DNA of 64,000 bases. Source: Pseudomonas uvaldensis. GTDB taxonomy: Bacteria; Pseudomonadota; Gammaproteobacteria; Pseudomonadales; Pseudomonadaceae. The translations under genes and the position numbers were made by a program. Location of the stretch: the NCBI RefSeq assembly GCF_021271205.1, contig NZ_JAIWKS010000002.1, positions 434,001 to 498,000 of the forward strand. Reading direction: 5' to 3'. The notes beneath the pieces were generated by a model that saw nothing but the letters and a program-made list of their open reading frames with translations, had not been told where the DNA came from and did no database searches. This document shows, piece by piece, positions 36,105-44,145 of the stretch (position 1 is its first letter; every line of letters starts with the position of its first letter).

Positions 36105-36236
36105 GGGAGCCTCTTGCGTCGATTGATGGGGCCAGTATCAATCGACATCCTGAGCTGGATAAGCGGCAAGGGCGGCACATGATTGTTGAATTGAATTCAA
36201 GGCCGGACAGTCAGCCAGGCAGGCCCGTCTCCACGA

Positions 36237-37076
36237 TCATTCCAGATCCTGCGCCGCATGTCGCTCTGGCACCTGGTTGGCCTCATCCCCCCACGTCCGG
36301 TTGACGCGCTGTCCGCGGATGACCGCCGGCCGCTTGGCGATTTCTTCCGCCCAGCGCTGCACATGGGTGTATTCGTGCGCGCTGAGAAACTCGGCAGCCG
36401 AATACACGTTGTTGCGAACCAGCTGGCCATACCACGGCCAGACCGCGATATCGGCGATGGTGTAATCGTTGCCAGCCAGGTATCGGCTTTCGGCAAGCCG
36501 ACGATCCAGGACATCCAGTTGGCGCTTGGCTTCCATGGTGAAGCGATTGATCGGGTACTCGAACTTTTCCGGTGCGTACGCGTAGAAATGTCCGAAGCCT
36601 CCCCCCAGGTAAGGGGCCGAACCCATCTGCCAGAACAGCCAGTTCAGGGTTTCGGTGCGACCGGCCAGATCGGAGGGCAGGAACGCCGAGAATTTCTCTG
36701 CCAGGTACAAAAGGATCGAGCCGGACTCGAAGACACGGATCGACGGTTCGACACTGCGGTCCACCAGGGCCGGGATTTTTGAGTTCGGGTTGATCTGGAC
36801 GAAACCGCTGGAGAACTGGTCCCCGTCGTTGATGCGAATCAGCCAGGCATCGTATTCCGCGCCGGTGTGCCCGAGTGCCAGCAGTTCCTCGAGCAGGATG
36901 GTCACCTTCACACCGTTGGGTGTGGCCAGGGAATAGAGCTGCAGTGGATGCTTGCCGACAGGCAGGTTTTTTTCGTGGGTTGGACCTGCGACGGGGCGAT
37001 TGATATTGGCGAATTCACCGCCGGAGGGCGCTTCGTGTTTCCAGACTTTTGGAGGCGTGTAGGACGTTTCATTCAT
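36237..37076 (-). CDS. yghU: Glutathione-dependent disulfide-bond oxidoreductase (YghU-type GST)
   Basis: A 279-residue glutathione transferase of the YghU/nu class, which binds two glutathiones and reduces disulfides. Diagnostic parts: the N-terminal extension (WKHEAPSGGEFANINRPVAGPTHEK), the active-site loop SLATPNGVKVTILLEEL, NPNSKIPALVD (cis-Pro) and SGSILLYLAEK. The C-terminal helical domain follows (NWLFWQMGSAPYLGGGFGHF). Length and N-terminal tail match E. coli YghU. Confidence 0.93.
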   Translation of the reverse strand: MNETSYTPPKVWKHEAPSGGEFANINRPVAGPTHEKNLPVGKHPLQLYSLATPNGVKVTILLEELLALGHTGAEYDAWLIRINDGDQFSSGFVQINPNSKIPALVDRSVEPSIRVFESGSILLYLAEKFSAFLPSDLAGRTETLNWLFWQMGSAPYLGGGFGHFYAYAPEKFEYPINRFTMEAKRQLDVLDRRLAESRYLAGNDYTIADIAVWPWYGQLVRNNVYSAAEFLSAHEYTHVQRWAEEIAKRPAVIRGQRVNRTWGDEANQVPERHAAQDLE

Positions 37077-37333
37077 GGGACGTACCTTTTCGTTTGCTTG
37101 CGGCGTTTGCTTGCGGCAATCACTGCAGCCGCAAAAGTGAACGGCCCCTGCACGGTCAATGACCGTGCATGGCCAACGTCACGATTGAATAGGAGTCGGC
37201 TGGGAAGGTCTATGCCATAACTATTGCTTGAAGTGATAGTGATCATCAAGCAAAGCAAGTTCTGCTTCGCTGCCGAGCATTGGACAATCGCCACCATCGC
37301 ATAACGAACCCTCTTTATTTTCAGGAAAGCCCG

Positions 37334-37675
37334 ATGCGCCTTTTATTCATTCCGGTCCTGGCGATGGCCTCTGTACTGCTCGCCGGTTGTGCGTCCGCGC
37401 CAAACGATCCGTCCCTGACCTTGGTGACCGACAAGACCCCTGCCGAATACGCCGATTGCGTCGTGCCGAAATTACAGGGCAGTACACTCAACCCGACCGT
37501 CTCGCAGACGCAACGCAGCTACCGGATCGTCGTGCCGAGCAAAGTCGCGGCGGACAACGTGCTGGAGGCCTACAAGGCCGGAAACGGCGGCAAGGTTTTT
37601 ATCTATGAACGACGGCTGTTGGCTTCGAGCCTCTTGCCGTCGAGTTTTGAGCGTGCCGCGCAGGATTGCATCTGA
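37334..37675 (+). CDS. Small lipoprotein of unknown function
   Basis: A 113-residue lipoprotein: MRLLFIPVLAMASVLLAGC with lipobox LLAGC. The mature part has two further cysteines (ADCVVPKL and AAQDCI), likely a disulfide. CAGGA lies before ATG 37334; the frame runs further upstream without signal features. Similar small lipoproteins are common in Pseudomonas. Followed by a clear terminator. Confidence 0.8.
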   Translation: MRLLFIPVLAMASVLLAGCASAPNDPSLTLVTDKTPAEYADCVVPKLQGSTLNPTVSQTQRSYRIVVPSKVAADNVLEAYKAGNGGKVFIYERRLLASSLLPSSFERAAQDCI

Positions 37676-37733
37676 CCGGTTCGAACGTTTTGTCTGTGCT
37701 CCTTTGGTTGGCCGCAACCAACCAAATCCCTTT

Positions 37734-37766
37734 GCCCCGTACCGCCCTGGTCACGGGGCTTTTTTT
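37734..37766 (+). terminator. Rho-independent terminator after the lipoprotein gene
   Basis: GCCCCGT and ACGGGGC pair as a 7-base stem with a 12-base loop, followed directly by seven T residues (37760-37766). Confidence 0.88.
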
Positions 37767-38013
37767 ATCGACGCGGTGCCAGTCGGTCGCTTTCGCATAG
37801 TTATATTGATTAATTTATTGCCAGCTTAGGGCGCCTGTTTTAAAAATTTCAATCCCGGACCGCCAGGCTTGTTCCTGACGGCTGCGTTCCATATTTCTTC
37901 ACCTTTTTCGCCTGTTTTCGGGCATCTCTCTGCCTTTCCAACATTGAAAATTAGGAAACCATGGGGTTTTCTTTGCCGTTTTTTTTGCCATACTCAGCCT
38001 GCGGGGCGGCAGA

Positions 38014-38029
38014 AGGTCGCTGCTTTGCC
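38014..38029 (+). promoter_or_regulatory. Candidate sigma-54 promoter for calB
   Basis: AGGTCGCTGCTTTGCC keeps the essential GG and GC with the exact -24/-12 spacing and has TTGC at -12, but only GG of TGGCAC at -24. It would start transcription about 33 bases before the calB ATG. Supported by the sigma-54 activator in the same locus; weaker than the site before calA. Confidence 0.35.
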
Positions 38030-38072
38030 GATAAATAGTACTGTCTAATAACAATTACCAGGTACCCACACC

Positions 38073-39515
38073 ATGAGCATTCCCGGTCACTCAGTCCTGG
38101 CGACTCACGCCGAACAACTCCCTGCAGCACTCGCACGCATGAAGCAGGCTCACCTGGACGAAGGGCCTGCGAGCCTGGAACTGCGGCGTGATCGCCTCGA
38201 TCGGGCAATTGCCTTGTTGCTGGACAACCGTGAAGCGATCGTCACAGCGGTGTCCGCGGATTTCGGCCATCGCAGTCGCGAGCAGACGCTGCTGTCCGAT
38301 ATCGCCGGTTCGGTGGCGAGTCTCAAGCATTGTCGTGAGTACCTGGCCCAATGGATGCAGCCGCAGTCCCATCCCGCCCCGTTTCCCGGGTGCCAGGCCA
38401 GGGTCGAGTACCAGCCATTGGGCGTGGTAGGGGTGATCAGTCCGTGGAATTTCCCTATCGTGCTGGCCTTCGGACCGTTGGCGAGTATTTTCGCCGCCGG
38501 TAACCGGGCCATGCTCAAGCCTTCGGAGTTGACTCCGCGCACCTCGACGCTGATCGCTGAGCTGGTGGGTCGTTACTTCCATGAAAACGAGTTGAGCACG
38601 GTACTGGGCGACGCCGAGGTCGGGGCGCTGTTCAGCGCGCAACCCTTCGATCACCTGATCTTCACCGGCGGCACGGCAGTGGCTAGCCATATCATGCGGG
38701 CCGCCTCGGAGAACCTGGTACCGGTGACGCTGGAACTGGGCGGCAAGTCGCCCGTGCTGGTCTCGCGCAGCGCCGATCTCACCACAGCGGTTCAGCGGGT
38801 GCTGACCGTGAAAACCTTCAACGCCGGTCAGATCTGCCTGGCGCCGGACTATGTGCTGTTGCCGGAAGAATGGCTCCCGGACTTCGTCGAAGAGGCGGTG
38901 CGCTTTGTCGGCACGCTGTACCCGACGCTGCGGGACAACCCGGATTACACCTCCATCATCGACTCGCGCCATTTCGACCGTCTGCAAGGTTACCTCGCCG
39001 ATGCCCGTGCCAAGGGCGCGCGGCTGATCGAGATCAATCCGGCTCAGGAAGACCTGAGCGATCGCGAAGTCCGCAAGGTCGCCCCAACCCTGGTGCTTGA
39101 AACCCGCGAGCAAATGCAGGTACTGCGTGAAGAAATTTTCGGCCCGTTACTGCCGGTCAAGACCTACCGCGACTTCAACAGCGCCATCGATTACGTCAAT
39201 GCTCAGCCAAGGCCGTTGGCAGCCTACTACTTCGGCGAGGACGCCGACGAGCGCCAGCAGGTGCTCAAGCGCACGACCTCAGGCGCGGTGGTGATCAATG
39301 ATGTCATGAGCCATGTGCTGTTCGAGGCGTTGCCATTCGGCGGTGTCGGTCACTCTGGCATGGGTGCCTATCATGGCGTTTATGGCTTCCGTACCTTCAG
39401 CCATGCCAAGGCGGTGGTGGTGCAGAGCCCGGCGGGGGAGTCCAACCTGGCGATGCGCGCGCCCTACGGCGCGATGATTCACGGTTTGCTGGATCAATTG
39501 TTGACGGCCGAGTGA
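38073..39515 (+). CDS. calB: Coniferyl aldehyde dehydrogenase
   Basis: A 480-residue NAD(P)-dependent aldehyde dehydrogenase of the coniferyl aldehyde dehydrogenase type, oxidising coniferaldehyde to ferulate. Catalytic Cys255 (FNAGQICLAPDY) and Glu221 (TLELGGKSP) are present, and the nucleotide loop is FTGGTAVA. The calB assignment rests on family resemblance and on calA lying 5 kb away. It leads a run with an esterase (19-base gap) and a TetR regulator. Other cinnamyl or fatty aldehydes could be the real substrate. No ferulate genes (fcs, ech, vdh) are in the window. Confidence 0.87.
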   Translation: MSIPGHSVLATHAEQLPAALARMKQAHLDEGPASLELRRDRLDRAIALLLDNREAIVTAVSADFGHRSREQTLLSDIAGSVASLKHCREYLAQWMQPQSHPAPFPGCQARVEYQPLGVVGVISPWNFPIVLAFGPLASIFAAGNRAMLKPSELTPRTSTLIAELVGRYFHENELSTVLGDAEVGALFSAQPFDHLIFTGGTAVASHIMRAASENLVPVTLELGGKSPVLVSRSADLTTAVQRVLTVKTFNAGQICLAPDYVLLPEEWLPDFVEEAVRFVGTLYPTLRDNPDYTSIIDSRHFDRLQGYLADARAKGARLIEINPAQEDLSDREVRKVAPTLVLETREQMQVLREEIFGPLLPVKTYRDFNSAIDYVNAQPRPLAAYYFGEDADERQQVLKRTTSGAVVINDVMSHVLFEALPFGGVGHSGMGAYHGVYGFRTFSHAKAVVVQSPAGESNLAMRAPYGAMIHGLLDQLLTAE

Positions 39516-39534
39516 GCCGCCCGGGAGCCTGACC

Positions 39535-40470
39535 ATGAGCGTATTGAAGACTGTCAAGGCCAAGCTGTTGCGCGCCCTGGCCAAACGCATGAAAGCCAAG
39601 TTTACGTACGACGCGGCGCAGTACCCGTTGCGCACGGTGGACGAAATCGACATCCCGACGGCCTGGGGGCCAGCGCGGGCATTGTTCTATTGGCCCGCTG
39701 CAACTTCCAAAAGCCCTTTGCCGGTGTACCTGAACCTGCATGGCGGCGGTTTCGTGGCGGGTGTGCCCGAACATGACGACAGCTATTGCCGTCGGCTGGC
39801 GCACAACCTCGGGTGCCTGGTCGTCAACCTGGACTACGTCCTGGCGCCCGAACATCCGTTTCCCGCCGGTTTGCGCCAAAGTTTCAGGGTGCTCGAATGG
39901 CTGGCCGAGCAGGCGATGACTCTGGGAATCGATCCCCAACGCATCGCCGTCGGCGGCCACAGCGCCGGCGGCAACCTGGCCACTGGCGTGGCCAACCTGG
40001 CACGGGGGCATCAGGGGCTCAGGGTGGTGCATCAAGTCATCGACTATCCGGTTCTGGATCTGCTTCAGGACCCGGCGCTCAAGCGCTCGTCCCTCGATAA
40101 GCCGCTACTCGGCTCGGGCCTGGTGCGTTTCTTCAACAGTTGCTATCTGAGTGATCCGGCCCAGGCCCGGGACCCGCTGGTTTCGCCACTGCTGGCGACG
40201 GTCGAGGCATTGCGGGGCATGCCGCCTGCGACCCTCATCACCGCCGAGTACGATATCCTTCGAGCCGAAGGTGAAGCCTATGGGCACAAACTGCGCGAGG
40301 CCGGGGTCTCGGTGAACGCGAAGATGTTCCCTGGCTGTGACCATATGTTCACCCATCTGGGGCCGGATGCTTCGGCGCAGCAGGCCTGGCAATTCGTTGA
40401 GGATGCCCTGCGCGAGGCATTCCGCAGCGGGGCGGGGGAGGAGAACGATAGCGAGAGCGCTTATGCCTGA
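39535..40470 (+). CDS. Alpha/beta-hydrolase esterase, hormone-sensitive-lipase family
   Basis: A 311-residue carboxylesterase. The HSL-family oxyanion motif HGGGF is at about 64-68 and the nucleophile motif GHSAGG with Ser at about 143. The acid residue is probably in TAEYDIL and the catalytic His in PGCDHMF. No signal peptide, so cytoplasmic. GGAG lies upstream of the ATG. It follows calB by 19 bases and overlaps the TetR gene by 8 bases. The context suggests it releases a phenylpropanoid alcohol or acid from an ester that the other enzymes oxidise, which is inference. Confidence 0.88.
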   Translation: MSVLKTVKAKLLRALAKRMKAKFTYDAAQYPLRTVDEIDIPTAWGPARALFYWPAATSKSPLPVYLNLHGGGFVAGVPEHDDSYCRRLAHNLGCLVVNLDYVLAPEHPFPAGLRQSFRVLEWLAEQAMTLGIDPQRIAVGGHSAGGNLATGVANLARGHQGLRVVHQVIDYPVLDLLQDPALKRSSLDKPLLGSGLVRFFNSCYLSDPAQARDPLVSPLLATVEALRGMPPATLITAEYDILRAEGEAYGHKLREAGVSVNAKMFPGCDHMFTHLGPDASAQQAWQFVEDALREAFRSGAGEENDSESAYA

Positions 40471-41128
40471 AACCACCGAGCAACCTGTCAGGCGCGGTCG
40501 CGGCCGTCCACCGATGCGCAGTCGTCAGGAGCAGATGAGCCTGTTGCTGGACGCGGCGGCTGAGGCGGTCGGCAGCGGCAACTTTGCCAATGTCACCATG
40601 GACGCCATCGCCCGAACCGCGGGGATCTCGAAAAAAACCGTCTACCTGCTGGTGGGGAGCAAGGAAGCGTTGCTGTCGCAATTGGTCGCCCGGGACTTGT
40701 CGACGCTTGAGTTGCTATTGGAAAGCGGCATCGACTGTGCGCGGGACCTGCTCAGCGAATTGCGCATGTACCTGACGCTGTGGGCGCGCCTGACACTGTC
40801 TCCATTGGCGTTGGGCCTCTATCTGATGGCCGCGCAAGGACGCGAGAGCGCGCCGGGCATTGCCAGGATCTGGTATCAGGAAGGAGCCGAGCGCTGCCTG
40901 AGCCTGTTGCGCGGTTGGTTGGGCAAGGCCGCCGGCAAGGGGTTGCTTGTCCAGGAGGATGTCGAGCCGGCGGTCGAGCTGATTGACGCGCTGTTGATCT
41001 GCCAGCCGCTCAAGCTCTTCACCCTGGGCGTCCAGCAGTGCTGGTCGGATGAACAGATCGGCCAGCGAGTCGATGTCGTCCTCGAGATGTTCGGGCGCTG
41101 CTTTATCCATCCGCAACATCACTCATGA
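40463..41128 (+). CDS. TetR-family regulator
   Basis: A 221-residue regulator with a basic N-terminal arm (VRRGRGRPPMRS), a TetR helix-turn-helix (about 25-70; FANVTMDAIARTAGISKKTVYLLVGSKEAL) and a helical ligand-binding domain. The start ATG 40463 lies inside the end of the esterase gene with GAGAG nearby, so translation is coupled. It probably represses the calB-esterase-tetR unit and responds to one of its substrates; it acts alongside the sigma-54 activator encoded next door. Confidence 0.88.
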   Translation: MPETTEQPVRRGRGRPPMRSRQEQMSLLLDAAAEAVGSGNFANVTMDAIARTAGISKKTVYLLVGSKEALLSQLVARDLSTLELLLESGIDCARDLLSELRMYLTLWARLTLSPLALGLYLMAAQGRESAPGIARIWYQEGAERCLSLLRGWLGKAAGKGLLVQEDVEPAVELIDALLICQPLKLFTLGVQQCWSDEQIGQRVDVVLEMFGRCFIHPQHHS

Positions 41129-41132
41129 CCCT

Positions 41133-41160
41133 TGCGGGAGCGGGCCTGCTTGCTCCCGCA
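41133..41160. repeat. Pseudomonas REP-type palindrome
   Basis: TGCGGGAGC and GCTCCCGCA pair around GGGCCTGCTT. The GGGAGCGGGCCTGCTTGCTCCC core is the short extragenic REP element common in fluorescent pseudomonads. It sits between the convergent TetR and sigma-54-activator genes and may also act as a terminator. It is the only copy I noticed in the window. Confidence 0.7.
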
Positions 41161-41181
41161 GGGGATGCCCATCGCTATCGG

Positions 41182-43011
41182 TTATTCGCCGCTGTCACGC
41201 CGTGACAGCCGATAGGACAACTGGGCACGGGTCAGGCCCAGGCGACGGGCTGCTTCCGAGACATTGCCTTTGACCTCGAGCAGGCGATGATCGATCAAGG
41301 TGTCCTCGACCTCCTGTAACGACAATCGACTCAGGTCTTTATCACCAAATAGCGCCTGGATCGCCTCGTGGCTTGTGTCCTTGTGCGCGGACACCGTACG
41401 GGAGGCCGGGGCCTGGTCATGGGGCGACGCTGCCAGTTGCCCTCGATTTCCAATGGAGAACATCGGCTGCGCCAGTCGCTCGCCACTGGTGAACAGGTGT
41501 GCCAGGTCGATTGCACCGCCATCCGGCGCGCTGATCACGCCACGTTCCACCAGGTTCTGCAGTTCGCGGATATTGCCTGGGAAGTCGTAGGCCAGCAGCG
41601 TGTCGGCGGTGCGCGGAGTGAAGCCGCTGATCTGGCGACCATGCAGCCGTGTGAAGCGATGCAGGAAGTGCGTCATCAGCAGCGGGATGTCTTCCTTGCG
41701 CTCACGCAACGGCGGCAAATGGATCGGGAACACGTTCAGGCGGAAGAACAGATCTTCGCGAAACTCCCCTCGTTGCGCGGCGGCACGCAGGTCGACGTTG
41801 GTGGCGGCTACCACTCGCACGTCGACTTTGAGGGTCCGGCTGCCGCCCACCCGTTCGACTTCGCCTTCCTGCAGCACGCGCAGCAGCTTGCCTTGAGCCA
41901 CCAGGCTGAGAGTGCCGATCTCATCGAGAAACAGGGTGCCTCCGTTGGCGCGTTCGAAACGTCCGGCGCGTGACTGGGTTGCGCCGGTAAAAGCGCCGCG
42001 CTCGACGCCAAACAGCTCCGACTCCATCAGGTTCTCCGGGATGGCGGCGCAATTGATGGCGATGAAGGGGGCGTCATGGCGCGGACTGATGCGGTGCAGC
42101 ATCCGCGCAAACATTTCCTTGCCGACCCCGGACTCACCGGTGAACAGCACTGTCGCCTGGGTCGGAGCCACCCGACGCAGCATGTGGCACGCCGCGTTGA
42201 AGGCCGAAGAAATACCCACCATGTCACTGTCCTGGGTGGGCTGGTGAGCGGCTTGCAGCTCGGCCGGCAGTGCACCTTTGTCGTCACGGCCGTGGGAGGT
42301 CGGGCTACGTCCGCTGGTGCTGACAAAGGGTTCGGCGTTGAGGTCCGCCAGATCGCCTTCGGCATCGTCCCATTCTTCGGCGGGCTTGCCGATCAGCCGG
42401 CAGATGTTCGATCCGGTGGAACGGCATTCGACTTCGCGATAGAGGATCAGCCGGCCGACCATCGCAGAAGTGTATCCGGTGGCATAGCCGGTCTGCATCC
42501 AGCAGGCCGGTTCGGTGCCGATGCCGAACTGGGCGATGTGTTCGTCGTCTTCGCTGGAATGGTGCCAGAGAAATTCGCCGTAATAGGTGCCCAGGTTCAT
42601 ATCGAATTCGAAGTGCACCGGCTCGACCTTCACCGCGCCTTCGATGGCATGGATGATCGGGCCGGCGGCGAACAGGGCGAGGAAGTCGGCCTCGGGGAAA
42701 CGTTCCTTGATCAGCGCCGCGTCGCGGGCGCCGCAATGGTAGCCGGTGCGCAACATGATGCCTCGGGCGCGCGACAGTCCCATGCTTTCAATCAACTCAC
42801 GCCGTAATGCGCCGATTCCGCTGCTGTGCATCAGTAGCATGCGGGCGCCGTTCAACCAGATGCGACCGTCGCCGGGGCTGAACATCAGGCATTCGGTCAG
42901 GTCTTGCAGCGTGGGAGAGGCGCCTGGCGGCAATTGCTCACTGGCACCGCGGGCGGGTTTCTTTTTGGCTTCGCCGGAAAGCTCGGCCAGGGAAATCAGC
43001 TTGTCTGCCAT
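41182..43011 (-). CDS. XylR/DmpR-type sigma-54-dependent activator
   Basis: A 609-residue enhancer-binding protein. An XylR-N sensory domain (about 40-140) and a V4R domain (about 140-205, with cysteines in [12 protein letters not shown]) bind an aromatic effector in this family. The AAA+ domain (about 265-500) has Walker A GESGVGKE (292-299), the sigma-54 contact loop GAFTGA (339-344) and Walker B FLDEIG (361-366). A Fis-type helix-turn-helix ends the protein ([19 protein letters not shown]). It is divergent from calA, whose promoter has a strong -24/-12 box, so it very likely activates calA and the downstream transport genes when the aromatic substrate is present. Confidence 0.94.
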   Translation of the reverse strand: MADKLISLAELSGEAKKKPARGASEQLPPGASPTLQDLTECLMFSPGDGRIWLNGARMLLMHSSGIGALRRELIESMGLSRARGIMLRTGYHCGARDAALIKERFPEADFLALFAAGPIIHAIEGAVKVEPVHFEFDMNLGTYYGEFLWHHSSEDDEHIAQFGIGTEPACWMQTGYATGYTSAMVGRLILYREVECRSTGSNICRLIGKPAEEWDDAEGDLADLNAEPFVSTSGRSPTSHGRDDKGALPAELQAAHQPTQDSDMVGISSAFNAACHMLRRVAPTQATVLFTGESGVGKEMFARMLHRISPRHDAPFIAINCAAIPENLMESELFGVERGAFTGATQSRAGRFERANGGTLFLDEIGTLSLVAQGKLLRVLQEGEVERVGGSRTLKVDVRVVAATNVDLRAAAQRGEFREDLFFRLNVFPIHLPPLRERKEDIPLLMTHFLHRFTRLHGRQISGFTPRTADTLLAYDFPGNIRELQNLVERGVISAPDGGAIDLAHLFTSGERLAQPMFSIGNRGQLAASPHDQAPASRTVSAHKDTSHEAIQALFGDKDLSRLSLQEVEDTLIDHRLLEVKGNVSEAARRLGLTRAQLSYRLSRRDSGE

Positions 43012-43050
43012 GAGAAACCCTTAATGTGAGTAATCATATTCCGCATAGTG

Positions 43051-43066
43051 CAGCATGAATTTGCTG
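43051..43066. promoter_or_regulatory. Candidate upstream activator site
   Basis: CAGCA-TGAATT-TGCTG is a dyad about 110 bases upstream of the -24/-12 promoter of calA, the distance usual for sigma-54 enhancer sites. The arms are only five bases, so this is tentative. Confidence 0.25.
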
Positions 43067-43173
43067 AAATCATCACTTTTTTCTCAGGTGGTAGCGCGCC
43101 GCGTGAAAGCTTGAATACCCAATAATCCCTGTATACCCCGTGTTTGAGCGGTCCGGTTGTCCTTTCCGTGAGA

Positions 43174-43189
43174 TGGCATATCGCTTGCT
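43174..43189 (+). promoter_or_regulatory. Sigma-54 (-24/-12) promoter of calA
   Basis: TGGCATATCGCTTGCT fits TGGCACG-N4-TTGCW at nine of eleven defined positions, with the essential GG and GC in exact spacing. The predicted start of transcription is near 43200, giving a leader of about 85 bases to the calA ATG at 43285. The adjacent divergent gene encodes a sigma-54 activator. Confidence 0.82.
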
Positions 43190-43284
43190 ACAACTAGTTA
43201 CCGATATTAACTATTCGGCAATAACAATATGGCTTGGCGACCCTTGTGCGCGGGGTTGCACAAGCATCAACCGGGAAGACCCGT

Positions 43285-44052
43285 ATGAAGCTGACCAACA
43301 AGAAGATCGTCGTGACCGGGGTTTCCTCGGGTATTGGCGCCGAGACAGCAAGGGCCCTGCGTGCCCGTGGCGCCCTCGTCATCGGCATGGACCGCAACGA
43401 GCCAAGCATAAGCCTGGATGGGTTCGTCCTGGCCGATCTCAGCCATCCCGACGCGATCGACGACGCCGTGCGTCGGTTGCCAGAGCGTATCGATGGGCTT
43501 TGCAACATCGCCGGGGTGCCGGGCACTGCCGATCCGCAACGGGTTGCCTACGTCAATTACCTGGGCCTGCGCCATCTCTGCACGACGGTACTGCCGCGCA
43601 TCGCCGAGGGGGGCAGCATCGTCAATGTGGCGTCGATCCTCGGGGCCCAGTGGCCGCAACGCCTGGATCTACACAAGGAACTGGCGCGTATCGAGGGTTT
43701 CTTCCAGGGACAAGCGTGGCTGGCCCAGCACCCGGTGCCCAAGGAGAGTTGCTACCAGTATTTCAAAGAAGCCCTGATCGTCTGGACCTACCTGCAGGCG
43801 CAACCCTGGTTCATGGAACACTCGGTGCGTATGAACAGCGTGGCGCCGGGCCCGGTGTTCACGCCCATCCTCGGCGAATTCGTCAGCATGCTCGGTCAGT
43901 CGCGCGTCGAGGCCGACGCCCATCGCATGAAACGCCCGGCCTACGCCGATGAGGTGGCTGTCGCCATTGCGTTCCTGTGCGCGGACGAATCGCGCTGGAT
44001 CAATGGTATCAACCTGCCCGTCGATGGGGGACTGGCCTCCACCTACATCTGA
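43285..44052 (+). CDS. calA: Coniferyl-alcohol dehydrogenase
   Basis: A 255-residue SDR closely resembling CalA of Pseudomonas sp. HR199 as I remember it, including length and the start KLTNKKIVVTGVSSGIG. Cofactor motif TGVSSGIG (11-18), NIAG (74-77) and the catalytic pair Tyr157/Lys161 (CYQYFKEAL). It oxidises coniferyl alcohol to coniferaldehyde with NAD+; calB would take the next step. It lies directly behind the sigma-54 promoter and heads the DUF1302-DUF1329-Ycf48-MMPL run (93 bases to the next gene). Confidence 0.92.
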   Translation: MKLTNKKIVVTGVSSGIGAETARALRARGALVIGMDRNEPSISLDGFVLADLSHPDAIDDAVRRLPERIDGLCNIAGVPGTADPQRVAYVNYLGLRHLCTTVLPRIAEGGSIVNVASILGAQWPQRLDLHKELARIEGFFQGQAWLAQHPVPKESCYQYFKEALIVWTYLQAQPWFMEHSVRMNSVAPGPVFTPILGEFVSMLGQSRVEADAHRMKRPAYADEVAVAIAFLCADESRWINGINLPVDGGLASTYI

Positions 44053-44145
44053 ACGAGGGTTCACCGACTGCGCATTTGCGTGCAGCTCATTGCCGTTTTT
44101 TCCAAGAAAACATGTTTCCAGACAACAAGAACAATGAGGAACTCC

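Larger units (their letters stand above)
37676..38072. other. Gene-free stretch upstream of calB
   Basis: Nearly 400 bases with no supported gene. It holds the terminator of the lipoprotein gene at 37734-37766, an AT-rich tract with T-runs (about 37800-37990), and a possible sigma-54 promoter at 38014-38029 close to calB. Confidence 0.6.

Noticed and set aside
44057..44072. A GG-N10-GC spacing between calA and the DUF1302 gene resembling a -24/-12 promoter.
   Set aside because: It lacks the TGGCA and TTGC context; the strong site before calA is enough to explain the run.
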